Assembly (NCBI RefSeq): GCF_009763245.1
Contig: NZ_WKJZ01000001.1
Coordinates: forward strand, 697,528-761,527
Reading direction: 5' to 3'
From: Pseudomonas xionganensis
GTDB taxonomy: Bacteria > Pseudomonadota > Gammaproteobacteria > Pseudomonadales > Pseudomonadaceae
DNA: 64,000 bases
A model generated the notes under the pieces. That model saw nothing but the letters and a program-made list of their open reading frames with translations. It was not told where the DNA came from and did not search any database. Below, piece by piece: positions 18,839 through 27,579 of this stretch. Position 1 is the first letter of the stretch. The number at the start of each line of letters is the position of its first letter. Both the position numbers and the translations under genes were made by a program.

Positions 18839-19525
18839 TCAGGTGTTGGCATAACTGCGGGCGCCAAACAGCGCGCTGCCGATGCGCACCCAGGTGGCAC
18901 CTTCGCCGATGGCCGCTTCCAGGTCGTCGCTCATGCCCATGGACAGGCTATCCAGCCCCAGGTTCAGGTCATCGCGCAACTGCCGCAGCTGGGCGAAGGC
19001 AGCGTGCTGGCGGGCCACATCCTCGGTCGGCTCGGGAATGGCCATCAGGCCGCGCAGGCGGATATTCGGCAGTTGCGCCACGGCCTGGGCCAGGGCCGGC
19101 AACTCCTCGGGGAGGCAGCCGGACTTGCTCGGCTCCAGGCTGACATTGACCTGCAGGCAGATATTCAGCGGCGGCAGGCCTGCCGGGCGCTGTTCGGACA
19201 GGCGCTGAGCGATTTTCAGGCGATCCACCGAGTGCACCCAGGCAAAGTGCTCGGCAATCGGCCGGGTCTTGTTCGACTGGATGGGCCCAATAAAATGCCA
19301 GACCAGCGGCAGGTCGCTCAGCTCGGCCTGTTTTTCCAGGGCTTCCTGCAGGTAGTTTTCGCCAAAATCGCAGAGCCCTGCGGCGTGGGCCTCGCGGATG
19401 GCGGCGGCCGGCTTGGTTTTGCTCACGGCCAGCAGGCCAACCTGGGAAGAATCGCGTCCTGAGGCTTGCGCCGCCTCACGGATGCGCGCACCGACCTTTG
19501 CAATATTCTCTGCTATCGTGGACAT
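18839..19525 (-). CDS. yggS: Pyridoxal-phosphate homeostasis protein YggS
   Basis: YggS/PLPBP proteins bind pyridoxal 5'-phosphate and keep vitamin B6 and amino-acid pools balanced, without known catalysis. The 228-residue protein carries the PLP lysine in LLAVSKTKP at residue 36, followed by FGENYLQEA, WHFIGPIQSNK and GLMAIPEPTED. It ends with the phosphate-binding segment GATWVRIGSALFGAR. It is divergent from pilT with a 54-base gap and upstream of proC. Confidence 0.96.
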   Translation of the reverse strand: MSTIAENIAKVGARIREAAQASGRDSSQVGLLAVSKTKPAAAIREAHAAGLCDFGENYLQEALEKQAELSDLPLVWHFIGPIQSNKTRPIAEHFAWVHSVDRLKIAQRLSEQRPAGLPPLNICLQVNVSLEPSKSGCLPEELPALAQAVAQLPNIRLRGLMAIPEPTEDVARQHAAFAQLRQLRDDLNLGLDSLSMGMSDDLEAAIGEGATWVRIGSALFGARSYANT

Positions 19526-19579
19526 TACCTGCGCCCGCCGCCTGGGGTTTGCGGCATTCTACCGTCATTAGGGAGTCCT

Positions 19580-20614
19580 ATGGATATCACTGAATTGCTG
19601 GCCTTCAGCGCCAAGCAAGGTGCATCGGACCTGCATCTCTCCGCCGGCTTGCCGCCGATGATCCGGGTTGACGGCGATGTGCGCCGCATCAATCTGCCGG
19701 CCCTGGATCACAAGCAGGTGCATGCGCTGATCTACGACATCATGAACGACAAGCAGCGCAAGGATTTCGAGGAATTTCTGGAAACCGACTTCTCCTTCGA
19801 AGTGCCGGGCGTGGCGCGTTTCCGGGTCAACGCCTTCAACCAGAACCGCGGTGCCGGCGCGGTATTCCGCACCATTCCGTCCAAGGTGCTGACCATGGAA
19901 GACCTCGGCATGGGCGAGGTCTTTCGCAAGATCACCGACGTGCCGCGCGGCCTGGTGCTGGTCACCGGCCCTACCGGCTCGGGCAAGTCGACCACCCTGG
20001 CGGCGATGCTCGACTACCTGAACAGCAACAAGTACCACCACATCCTCACCATCGAGGACCCCATCGAATTCGTTCATGAGTCGAAGAAGTGCCTGGTCAA
20101 CCAGCGCGAGGTGCACCGTGACACCCACGGCTTCTCCGAGGCCCTGCGTTCGGCCCTGCGTGAAGACCCGGACATCATCCTGGTGGGCGAGATGCGTGAC
20201 CTGGAAACCATCCGCCTGGCCCTTACCGCCGCGGAAACCGGGCACCTGGTGTTCGGTACCCTGCACACCACCAGCGCGGCCAAGACCATCGACCGGGTGG
20301 TGGACGTGTTCCCCGCCGAAGAAAAGTCCATGGTCCGTTCCATGCTCTCGGAATCCCTGCAGGCGGTGATTTCCCAAACCCTGCTGAAGAAGATCGGCGG
20401 CGGCCGGGTGGCGGCCCACGAGATCATGATCGGCACCCCGGCGATCCGTAACCTGATCCGCGAGGACAAGGTGGCGCAGATGTACTCGGCGATCCAGACC
20501 GGTGGTTCGCTGGGCATGCAGACCCTCGATTCCTGCCTCAAGACCCTGGTGTCCAAGGGCCTGGTCAGCCGCGAGGCGGCCAAGGAAAAAGCCAAGACCC
20601 CGGAAAACTTCTGA
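19580..20614 (+). CDS. pilT: Type IV pilus retraction ATPase PilT
   Basis: PilT is the hexameric cytoplasmic ATPase that powers pilus retraction and twitching motility. The 344-residue protein has a PAS-like N-terminal domain, Walker A GPTGSGKST at residues 130-138, the Asp box, Walker B and His box of secretion ATPases, and the retraction motif AIRNLIRE near the C-terminus. The ATG at 19580 follows a GGGAG site; an upstream in-frame start is not supported. It is followed by pilU, as in other pseudomonads. Confidence 0.98.
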   Translation: MDITELLAFSAKQGASDLHLSAGLPPMIRVDGDVRRINLPALDHKQVHALIYDIMNDKQRKDFEEFLETDFSFEVPGVARFRVNAFNQNRGAGAVFRTIPSKVLTMEDLGMGEVFRKITDVPRGLVLVTGPTGSGKSTTLAAMLDYLNSNKYHHILTIEDPIEFVHESKKCLVNQREVHRDTHGFSEALRSALREDPDIILVGEMRDLETIRLALTAAETGHLVFGTLHTTSAAKTIDRVVDVFPAEEKSMVRSMLSESLQAVISQTLLKKIGGGRVAAHEIMIGTPAIRNLIREDKVAQMYSAIQTGGSLGMQTLDSCLKTLVSKGLVSREAAKEKAKTPENF

Positions 20615-20721
20615 TTCGGCCAAGGCCCGGCCGCGCATGCGCACCGGGCTCGCCAGCGGCGAGAAACACGCACCACCTGCTGGCTTTGTAGCAACGCGTG
20701 ATGTTGACGGCGAGACAACCC

Positions 20722-21867
20722 ATGGAATTCGAAAAACTGCTGCGCCTGATGGTGGAAAAGGGCGGCTCCGACCTGTTTATCACCGCCGGTGTGCCCCCGT
20801 CGATGAAGGTCAACGGCAAGATCATGCCGATCACCAAGATGCCCATGTCGCCGGAGCAGACCCGCGAAACCGTGCATTCGGTGATGAACGAGCAGCAACG
20901 CCGCGACTTCGCCGAAAACCACGAATGCAACTTCGCCATCAGCGCCCGGGGCGTGGGTCGTTTTCGCGTCAGCGCCTTCTACCAGCGCAACCTGGCCGGC
21001 ATGGTGCTGCGCCGTATCGAAACCAATATCCCCACCATCGATGAACTCAAGCTGCCGGAGATCCTCAAGAAGCTGGCCCTGACCAAGCGCGGCCTGGTGC
21101 TGTTCGTCGGTGCCACCGGTACCGGTAAATCCACGTCCCTGGCGGCGATGATCGGCTACCGCAACAAGAACAGCAGCGGCCACATCATCTCCATCGAAGA
21201 CCCGATCGAATATATCCACCAGCACCAGAGCTGCATCGTCACCCAGCGTGAAGTGGGCATCGACACCGAGTCCTTCGAAGTGGCGCTGAAAAACACCCTG
21301 CGCCAGGCCCCGGACGTGATTCTGATCGGTGAGGTGCGCACCCGCGAGACCATGGACCACGCCGTGGCCTTCGCCGAAACCGGTCACCTGTGTCTGGCTA
21401 CCCTGCACGCCAACAACGCCAACCAGGCCCTGGACCGCATCATCAACTTCTTCCCCGCCGACCGGCAGAATCAGGTGTGGATGGATCTGTCCCTCAACCT
21501 CAAGGCCATCGTCGCCCAGCAACTGGTGCCGACCCCGGACGGCAAGGGCCGCCGCGCGGTAATCGAGGTGCTGATCAACACCCCGCTGGCCGCCGACCTG
21601 ATCCGCAAGGGCGAGGTGCACGAGCTCAAGGCCCTGATGAAGCGCTCCACCGAGCAGGGCATGCAGACCTTCGACCAGGCGCTGTACAACCTCTACAGCC
21701 AGGGCGAGATCACTTACGAGGACGCCCTGCTGTATGCCGATTCGGCCAACGACCTGCGCCTGATGATCAAGCTGGGTTCGGAGTCCGATGGCGAACACCT
21801 GAGCAGCATGGCCCAGGGCCTGTCCCTGGAGATCAGCGAGGAAGATCCGGGTCGCCGTTTCCGCTGA
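20722..21867 (+). CDS. pilU: PilT-dependent retraction ATPase PilU
   Basis: PilU is a PilT paralogue that supports retraction but depends on PilT. The 381-residue protein has Walker A GATGTGKST (about residues 130-138), Walker B LIGEVRTRETM, and a serine/glutamate-rich C-terminal tail after the core. The ATG at 20722 is chosen because its MEFEKLLRLMVEKGGSDLF start matches the family. Its last 35 bases overlap the 3' end of the convergent TIGR03915-like gene. Confidence 0.97.
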   Translation: MEFEKLLRLMVEKGGSDLFITAGVPPSMKVNGKIMPITKMPMSPEQTRETVHSVMNEQQRRDFAENHECNFAISARGVGRFRVSAFYQRNLAGMVLRRIETNIPTIDELKLPEILKKLALTKRGLVLFVGATGTGKSTSLAAMIGYRNKNSSGHIISIEDPIEYIHQHQSCIVTQREVGIDTESFEVALKNTLRQAPDVILIGEVRTRETMDHAVAFAETGHLCLATLHANNANQALDRIINFFPADRQNQVWMDLSLNLKAIVAQQLVPTPDGKGRRAVIEVLINTPLAADLIRKGEVHELKALMKRSTEQGMQTFDQALYNLYSQGEITYEDALLYADSANDLRLMIKLGSESDGEHLSSMAQGLSLEISEEDPGRRFR

Positions 21868-22711
21868 CCGCTGCGCCCCGTGCAGCCCGTTGGCGAATCT
21901 GCTTGCCGGGCTGTCGCGCCACCCCTTCGGCCTGGCCGTCGCGCTGGGCTCCGGCCCGCGCCTGGCTCATCAGCTGGGGGATCAGTGGGCCTTCCGGCAG
22001 ATTTTTCCAGAAGCGCACCGGCAGGCTGGTTTCCAGGGCGCTGCGGTTGAGGCGTGCCGGGTTGAAGGTGCTGCCGTAATAGGCCAGCCACAGCGCTTCG
22101 CCCTCATCCTCAGGGTTTTGCGCCAGCTGTTGCCACTCGGCCGGGCAGGGTCGCTGGTAGTGCAGCTGCTGGCCATCCCAATACACCCCGTCCTGCGGCG
22201 TGGCAATCAGCCAGGTACTGCGGCCCAGGCGTTCGGCAAAATGGCCGCTGGCGCTGGCCAGAATATCGTGGGCCGGCTCATGCCAGGCCACGTACTGCGG
22301 CCCGCCGGTGCCGTCCGGGCGCGGGTGAAAACGCACAAAGGCATGCAGGTGATGGGCTTCGCGGCGCACCGCCTTGAGCCGCTTGTGCAGCTGGCTGCCG
22401 TCCATGTCCCCGGCCAGCATGGCGCTGCGATCGCCCAGGCTGACGCGCCAGAGGATGCGATAGAGCAGGCTCCAGCGATCTTCCATACGAAAGCAGGCGG
22501 CGCTCTGCAGCAGTGCCAGCAATTGTCGCGGCACCCGTGGAGCCGGGGCGGCCGGCGCCGATTCCAGGCTGTCGTTGCTCTGCTCGAACAGGCCGGCACT
22601 ACCGGGGTTATCGCACCAGTTGATCTGATGCGGCGCGATACCGCGTTGCAGCAGGCTGCGGGCGATCTCGCGCCAGGCGCCGAAGCTGCCGTCGAAATGG
22701 GCGTTATGCAT
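21833..22711 (-). CDS. TIGR03915-like putative DNA repair protein
   Basis: The 292-residue protein fits the family paired with the radical-SAM repair-type protein next to it (TIGR03915, with a uracil-DNA-glycosylase-like DUF4130 C-terminal part). Visible family features are the FDGSFGAWR start, the LLYRILWRVS and HAFVRFHP segments, and HEPAHDILASASGHFAERLG. The ATG at 22711 overlaps the upstream stop as TGATG. The C-terminal 35 residues are basic and Gly/Arg/Gln-rich. Its 3' end runs into pilU. The biochemical role is unknown. Confidence 0.82.
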   Translation of the reverse strand: MHNAHFDGSFGAWREIARSLLQRGIAPHQINWCDNPGSAGLFEQSNDSLESAPAAPAPRVPRQLLALLQSAACFRMEDRWSLLYRILWRVSLGDRSAMLAGDMDGSQLHKRLKAVRREAHHLHAFVRFHPRPDGTGGPQYVAWHEPAHDILASASGHFAERLGRSTWLIATPQDGVYWDGQQLHYQRPCPAEWQQLAQNPEDEGEALWLAYYGSTFNPARLNRSALETSLPVRFWKNLPEGPLIPQLMSQARAGAQRDGQAEGVARQPGKQIRQRAARGAAVSGNGDPDLPR

Positions 22712-23922
22712 CACCACAGGGCCATCTGTGCCGGGGTTTCGCTGAGCTGCTGACGCAGCAGTGCCGAGCCAGGTTCGGCCAGGGCTGGCCGGTAATCCTG
22801 GGTGACGACAAAGGGCTTGGCCTTTTCCAGGGCGCAGCGCAGGCGGGTCAGGTCTTCAAAGCGGATGCGCTTGTGCCGGCGCAGGGCCACCAGGCGCTTG
22901 GCGCTGAGCACGCCGATGCCGGGCACGCGGGCGATCATCGCCAGTTCGGCGCGGTTCAGGTCCACCGGGAAGTGCTCACGGTTGTTCAGCGCCCAGGCCA
23001 GTTTGGGGTCGATATCCAGCGCCAGGTTGCCGGGGCCGCTAAGCAGTTCGCTGGCCTGGAATCCGTAGCCGCGCAGAAGAAAGTCGGCCTGGTACAGGCG
23101 ATGCTCGCGCAGCAGTGGCGGCGCGGCAAAGGGCACCGTGTTCGGGCTCTGCGGGATGGGGCTAAAGGCCGAGTAGTAGACCCGGCGCAGGTGGTAGTCG
23201 CCATACAGCGAGGCGGCGGTGTGCAGGATGGTGCTGTCGTCGGTGGCATCGGCGCCGATGATCATCTGGGTGCTCTGCCCGGCCGGAGCAAAGCGTGGCG
23301 CGCGTTTTTCCGCACGGGCTTGACGCTCGCCGAGATGGATCGAGTGCATGGCCTGCTTGATGGTGCGCACCTGTTTCTCCGGGGCCAGGCGGATCAGGCT
23401 GGTTTCCGTGGGCAGTTCGATATTCACGCTCAGGCGGTCGGCATAGCGGCCGGCTTCTTCGATCAGCAAGGGGTCGGCGTCGGGGATGGTCTTGAGGTGG
23501 ATATAGCCGCGAAACTCATGTTCCTCGCGCAGCAGTTTGGCCACGCGGATCAGCTGCTCCATGGTGTAGTCCGCCGAGCGGATGATGCCGGAGCTCAGGA
23601 ACAGGCCGCTGATGCAGTTGCGCTTGTAGAAGTCCAGGGTCAGGGTCACCACTTCTTCCGGGGTAAAGCGCGCGCGCGGCACATCGCTGGAGCGACGGTT
23701 GACGCAGTACTGGCAGTCGTAAAGGCAGAAGTTGGTCAGCAGGATTTTCAGCAGGGCCACGCAGCGTCCGTCCGGGGTAAAGCTGTGGCAGATGCCCATG
23801 CCGTTGGTCGAGCCCAGGCCGCTCTTGCCCTTGGAACTGCGCCTGGGCGCGCCGCTGCTGGCGCAGGAGGCGTCGTACTTGGCGGCGTCGGCCAGCACGG
23901 TGAGCTTCTCGATCAGTTGCAT
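22711..23922 (-). CDS. Putative DNA modification/repair radical SAM protein (TIGR03916-like)
   Basis: This 403-residue protein has the radical-SAM cluster motif CLYDCQYC (cysteines 66, 70, 73), a C-rich N-terminus (YDASCASSG, GICHSFTPDGRC) and a C-terminal helix-hairpin-helix, VPGIGVLSAKRLVALRR, of the kind that contacts DNA. The family is known almost only from its pairing with TIGR03915. The ATG at 23922 has a GGAAAG site. A longer start at 23991 is less likely because a near-perfect LexA box lies 17-32 bases before 23922. SOS control of the pair is an inference from that box. Confidence 0.88.
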   Translation of the reverse strand: MQLIEKLTVLADAAKYDASCASSGAPRRSSKGKSGLGSTNGMGICHSFTPDGRCVALLKILLTNFCLYDCQYCVNRRSSDVPRARFTPEEVVTLTLDFYKRNCISGLFLSSGIIRSADYTMEQLIRVAKLLREEHEFRGYIHLKTIPDADPLLIEEAGRYADRLSVNIELPTETSLIRLAPEKQVRTIKQAMHSIHLGERQARAEKRAPRFAPAGQSTQMIIGADATDDSTILHTAASLYGDYHLRRVYYSAFSPIPQSPNTVPFAAPPLLREHRLYQADFLLRGYGFQASELLSGPGNLALDIDPKLAWALNNREHFPVDLNRAELAMIARVPGIGVLSAKRLVALRRHKRIRFEDLTRLRCALEKAKPFVVTQDYRPALAEPGSALLRQQLSETPAQMALW

Positions 23923-23938
23923 GCGACTTTCCAGTTGA

Positions 23939-23954
23939 CTGTTTATATATACAG
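23939..23954 (-). promoter_or_regulatory. LexA (SOS) box
   Basis: CTGTTTATATATACAG is CTG-N10-CAG with an alternating AT core, close to the gammaproteobacterial consensus CTGTATATATATACAG. It lies immediately upstream of the radical-SAM gene start, where a bound repressor would cover the promoter. Confidence 0.85.
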
Positions 23955-24058
23955 TATCTGGCGCGTCGCGCTGTTCTTCAAGAGGGCGCAATGCCTTGTT
24001 TCAATCGCCCCTCAACCTCGTTTAGATTGCACCCACACCATTTCAGGGAGTGCGGCAC

Positions 24059-24457
24059 ATGCAACGACAGGATACCCACAGCAAGGTCATCGGCTATCTC
24101 TTGTGGATTTTCGGCTTTCTCGGCGCCCATCGCTTCTATTACGGCAAGCCGGTGACCGGAACCATCTGGTTTTTCACCCTGGGCCTGCTGTTTATCGGCT
24201 GGATCATCGACCTGTTTCTGATCCCGGCCATGGACCGCGAGGCCGATCTGCGTTTTACCGCGGGTGATACCGACTACAACGTGGCCTGGATTCTGCTGAC
24301 CTTCCTCGGCTTTTTCGGCGTGCACCGCATGTACCAGGGCAAGTGGATCAGCGGCATTCTCTACCTGCTGACCTTCGGTTTTCTCGGCCTGGGGGTGCTG
24401 TATGACTTCTGGACGATGAACACGCAGATTTCCATCCAGAACGCCCGCCGTGCCTGA
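24059..24457 (+). CDS. Tandem TM2-domain membrane protein
   Basis: The 132-residue protein carries two TM2-type units. Each has two membrane segments joined by a short loop with a G-x-H-R-(F/M)-Y-x-G-K motif (FLGAHRFYYGKPVTG at about 24-38 and FFGVHRMYQGKWISG at about 90-104). TM2 proteins are small membrane proteins of uncertain function. The ATG at 24059 follows AGGGAG at 8 bases; a GTG at 24050 overlaps that site. It is convergent with the pyrimidine operon and shares a terminator with it. Confidence 0.88.
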   Translation: MQRQDTHSKVIGYLLWIFGFLGAHRFYYGKPVTGTIWFFTLGLLFIGWIIDLFLIPAMDREADLRFTAGDTDYNVAWILLTFLGFFGVHRMYQGKWISGILYLLTFGFLGLGVLYDFWTMNTQISIQNARRA

Positions 24458-24469
24458 GAGCGCGCCAGT

Positions 24470-24503
24470 AAAAAGAAACCCGCCAGCGGCGGGTTTCTTT
24501 TTT
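24470..24503. terminator. Bidirectional terminator between TM2 and the pyrimidine genes
   Basis: AAAAAGAAACCCGCC pairs with GGCGGGTTTCTTTTT across a 4-base loop. T tracts occur on both strands. The minus-strand stop codon of the dihydroorotase-like gene sits at its edge. Confidence 0.9.
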
Positions 24504-25773
24504 ATGCCTGATAGCTGATATGCCCATCCACCAGGGTGTAGCGCACCGCACCGGGCAGGCAGTGGCCGATAAAGGGACAGTTGCCGCCCTTGGAGTACCA
24601 GCTTTCCCCAGCCAGGGTAGAGGCCTTAGGGTCGAACAGCAGGATATCCGCTGCCACGCCTACGGCCAGGCGCCCGGCGGGCAGACGCAGGGCGTTGGCC
24701 GGGCCGCTGGACAGGCGCGCGAGCAGGGTGGGCAGGTCCAGCAGACCGTCCTGCACCAGGCTCATGGCCAGGGGCAGGAGCAACTGCACGCTGCTGATGC
24801 CTGGCTCGGTGGCGGCGAAGGGCGCCAGCTTGGCGTCGCGTTCGTGGGGCTGGTGATGGCTGGCAATGGCGCTGATCACCCCGCTTTTCACCGCTTCGCG
24901 CAGACCTTCGCGGTCGGCTTGCGAGCGCAGCGGCGGTTGCACATGGTAGAGGCTGGAGAAGTCCTGCAGCGCCTCGTCGGTCAGGATCAGCTGATACAGG
25001 GCCACATCGGCGGTAACCGGCAGGCCGCGAGCCTGGGCTTCGGCGATCAGCTGGGCGCCGCGGGCGCTGGTCAGCTGGCTGAAGTGGGCGCGCACACCGC
25101 TCTGTTCCACCAGCAACAGGTCGCGGGCCAGGGCCACGGTCTCGGCGGTTTCCGGGATGCCGGCCAGGCCGAGGAAGCTGGCGGTGGGGCCTTCATGGGC
25201 CAGGCCGCCTTCGGCCAGGTCATGGTCCTGGGAGTGGAAGATCACTGTCAGGTCGAAGGTGGCGGCGTATTCCAGGGCACGGCGCAGGGTACGGCTGCTG
25301 CGGAAGTTGTCCAGACCGTTGCCGAAAGCCACGCAGCCGGCGTCGCGCAGGGCCACCAGTTCGGCCAACTGCTCGCCAGCCAGGCCCTTGCTCAGGGCGC
25401 CGATGGGGAACACCTTGGCGTGCCCGGCCTCGCGGGCGCGGTCGAGAATCAGCTCGGCCACGGCCGGGGTGTCCAGCACCGGTTTGGTAAAAGGCGGGCA
25501 GCACAGGCTGGTGACGCCGCCGGCAGCGGCCGCCAGGGTTTCGCTGGCGATATTGCCCTTGCGGCTGTAGCCCGGTTCACGCAGGGCGACGTTCAGATCG
25601 ACCAGGCCGGGGGCCGCCACCAGGCCCTGGGCATTGATGATCTTGTCGGCGACGAAACTCACCGGGGCCTGGCCGATGGCGACAATCTTGCCGCCTTCCT
25701 GATGCAGGTCGCTGACCTGATCCAGGCCGCTGTGGGGGTCGATCACGCGGGCGCCGAGGATGGAGGTGCGCAT
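24502..25773 (-). CDS. pyrX: Catalytically inactive dihydroorotase homologue of the aspartate transcarbamoylase complex
   Basis: In pseudomonads this dihydroorotase-like subunit (PyrC' or PyrX) is needed to build the aspartate transcarbamoylase holoenzyme with PyrB and has no dihydroorotase activity. The 423-residue protein agrees. The metal-binding HxH before LREPG is replaced by LNVA (residues 60-63), and the catalytic DxAPH region reads SHHQPH (305-310). The amidohydrolase fold is otherwise recognisable. Its ATG overlaps the pyrB stop by one base (TGATG). Confidence 0.93.
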   Translation of the reverse strand: MRTSILGARVIDPHSGLDQVSDLHQEGGKIVAIGQAPVSFVADKIINAQGLVAAPGLVDLNVALREPGYSRKGNIASETLAAAAGGVTSLCCPPFTKPVLDTPAVAELILDRAREAGHAKVFPIGALSKGLAGEQLAELVALRDAGCVAFGNGLDNFRSSRTLRRALEYAATFDLTVIFHSQDHDLAEGGLAHEGPTASFLGLAGIPETAETVALARDLLLVEQSGVRAHFSQLTSARGAQLIAEAQARGLPVTADVALYQLILTDEALQDFSSLYHVQPPLRSQADREGLREAVKSGVISAIASHHQPHERDAKLAPFAATEPGISSVQLLLPLAMSLVQDGLLDLPTLLARLSSGPANALRLPAGRLAVGVAADILLFDPKASTLAGESWYSKGGNCPFIGHCLPGAVRYTLVDGHISYQA

Positions 25774-26786
25774 CAGTTGGACTCCTCGGATTCCTGATTG
25801 AGTTGACGCTGGGCGTTCTGCCCGCTCATGGCCATGGACAGCACGGCCATGCGGATGGCGATGCCGTAGGTGACCTGGTTGAGGATCACCGACTGCGGGC
25901 CGTCGGCCACCGCCGACTCGATCTCCACGCCGCGGTTGATCGGCCCCGGGTGCATCACCAGGGCATCCGGCTTGGCCAGGGCCAGGCGCTGTTCGGTGAG
26001 GCCGAACAGGCGGTAGAACTCGCCCTCGCTGGGCAGCAGGCCACCCTGCATACGCTCGCGCTGCAGGCGCAGCATGATCACCACGTCGACATCCTTGAGG
26101 CCTTCATTGGCATCGCTGAACACGCGCACGCCGTAGCTCTGTTCCAGGCCGATTGGCAGCAGGGTCTTGGGTGCGATCACGCGGATATCCGGGCAGCCCA
26201 GGGTCTTCAGTGCCAGCATGTTGGAGCGCGCCACCCGCGAGTGCAGGATGTCGCCGACTATGGCCACCGAGAGGTTCTCGAAGCTGCCCTTGTGCCGCCT
26301 GATCGTCAGCATATCGAGCATGCCCTGGGTCGGGTGGGCGTGACGGCCGTCACCGCCGTTGATGATGGCCAGGTTGGGGCACACATGTTCGGCGATAAAG
26401 TGCGCGGCGCCGGAGTCGGCATGGCGTACCACGAAGATATCGGCGGCCATGGCTTCGAGGTTGCGCAGGGTGTCGAACAGCGTCTCGCCCTTGCTGGTGG
26501 AACTGGTGGAGACGTTGAGGCTGATCACGTCGGCCGACAGGCGCTGGGCCGCCAGCTCGAAGGTGGTGCGGGTGCGCGTGGAGTTCTCGAAGAACACGTT
26601 GCACACGGTCTTGCCGCGCAGCAGCGGCACCTTCTTCACCGCCCGGGCGCCGACTTCGAGAAAGGAGTCGGCGGTGTCGAGGATCTCGGTCAAGAGTTCC
26701 CGGGGCAGGCCGTCGAGGGAGAGAAAATGGCGCAGCTGACCTTGTTCGTTCAGTTGCAGCGGGCGCTTGGCGTCAATGGGCGTCAT
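25773..26786 (-). CDS. pyrB: Aspartate carbamoyltransferase catalytic subunit PyrB
   Basis: PyrB condenses carbamoyl phosphate with aspartate, the committed pyrimidine step. The 337-residue protein has the carbamoyl-phosphate loop [10 protein letters not shown], the SSTSKGET loop, [10 protein letters not shown] and the aspartate-binding MRLQRERM segment. Its N-terminus (about 12 extra residues before HFLSLDGL) is the Pseudomonas type that interacts with the inactive dihydroorotase subunit. The ATG at 26786 lies 5 bases after the pyrR stop; a TTG at 26795 would overlap pyrR. Confidence 0.98.
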   Translation of the reverse strand: MTPIDAKRPLQLNEQGQLRHFLSLDGLPRELLTEILDTADSFLEVGARAVKKVPLLRGKTVCNVFFENSTRTRTTFELAAQRLSADVISLNVSTSSTSKGETLFDTLRNLEAMAADIFVVRHADSGAAHFIAEHVCPNLAIINGGDGRHAHPTQGMLDMLTIRRHKGSFENLSVAIVGDILHSRVARSNMLALKTLGCPDIRVIAPKTLLPIGLEQSYGVRVFSDANEGLKDVDVVIMLRLQRERMQGGLLPSEGEFYRLFGLTEQRLALAKPDALVMHPGPINRGVEIESAVADGPQSVILNQVTYGIAIRMAVLSMAMSGQNAQRQLNQESEESN

Positions 26787-26791
26787 CGCGA

Positions 26792-27301
26792 TCAATCTCG
26801 GTTGGCGAGGGTTTGCAGCTCAAGGCTGAGGGGGGCAGGGCCGGCCAATTTTACCCGCTGATCGCTGGCCAGGGACAGGGTGGCGCCGACCACATCGGGG
26901 CGGATCGGCAGCTCCCGGGCGTTCAGATCCAGCAGGCTGACCAGGGTCACGCTGGCCGGACGGCCATAGTCGAACAGCTCGTTGAGGGCGGCGCGGATGG
27001 TGCGCCCGCTCATCAGCACATCATCGATCAGCACCAGATGCTGGCCTTCGATCTCGAACGGCAGCTCGGAGGGCTGCACCTGGGGATGCAGGCCGTTCTG
27101 GCTGAAGTCGTCGCGGTAGAAGGACACATCCAGCACACCCAGGGTGTCGTCACGGCCCAGGGCATCGAGCAGGGCCTGGGCCACCCATACGCCGCCAGTG
27201 CGGATGCCGATAAAGCGCGGCGCGCTGATCTGCCGCTGGTTGAGGTGCTGGGTCAGGGCGCTGGCCATCTGCGGCAGCAGCTCGGCGGGGTTGGGTAACA
27301 T
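26792..27301 (-). CDS. pyrR: PyrR bifunctional regulator / uracil phosphoribosyltransferase
   Basis: PyrR binds phosphoribosyl pyrophosphate through the [18 protein letters not shown] loop (about residues 91-108), the phosphoribosyltransferase signature. In Pseudomonas it is the first gene of pyrR-pyrB-pyrX and is linked to pyrimidine-responsive expression. The 169-residue length is normal. A GGAG site precedes the ATG. I see no leader with a clear attenuator upstream; instead a palindromic repeat element fills the gap to ruvX. Confidence 0.95.
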   Translation of the reverse strand: MLPNPAELLPQMASALTQHLNQRQISAPRFIGIRTGGVWVAQALLDALGRDDTLGVLDVSFYRDDFSQNGLHPQVQPSELPFEIEGQHLVLIDDVLMSGRTIRAALNELFDYGRPASVTLVSLLDLNARELPIRPDVVGATLSLASDQRVKLAGPAPLSLELQTLANRD

Positions 27302-27333
27302 GGCAAAACTCCAAGTGTGAAAAACAGATCACT

Positions 27334-27498
27334 GTAGGGTGGGTTAGCGGCGCCAAACTCCAAACGATCAGACACCGCCAGCGTGGCGCGCCGTGTAACC
27401 CACCAGGCGATCTTCCTGCGTTGCGCCAATGGTGGGTTACGGCGCAACGGATCTTGCGGGTTAATTGCGATCGGCAGGGTGCGCCTAACCCACCCTAC
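27334..27498. repeat. Double-hairpin element of the GTAGGGTG family
   Basis: Outer arms GTAGGGTGGGTTAG (27334-27347) and CTAACCCACCCTAC (27485-27498) enclose inner arms GTAACCCACCA (27395-27405) and TGGTGGGTTAC (27430-27440). It can fold as one nested structure or as two side-by-side hairpins. It fills most of the 278-base gap between pyrR and ruvX, in which I see no gene. Confidence 0.8.
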
Positions 27499-27579
27499 GG
27501 GGATCGCAGCAATGGGTAAGACCACAAATTAGCCGACACCTCATGTTTGATGCGTCACTCGCCATTCTCTGACAGCCTC

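Noticed and set aside
18811..18900. Thirty-residue N-terminal extension of ProC
   Set aside because: The extension is not dinucleotide-fold sequence and has no ribosome site; the ATG at 18810 does.
23923..23991. Longer start for the radical-SAM gene
   Set aside because: It would put the LexA box inside the coding sequence; the ATG at 23922 has a ribosome site and begins where the family begins.
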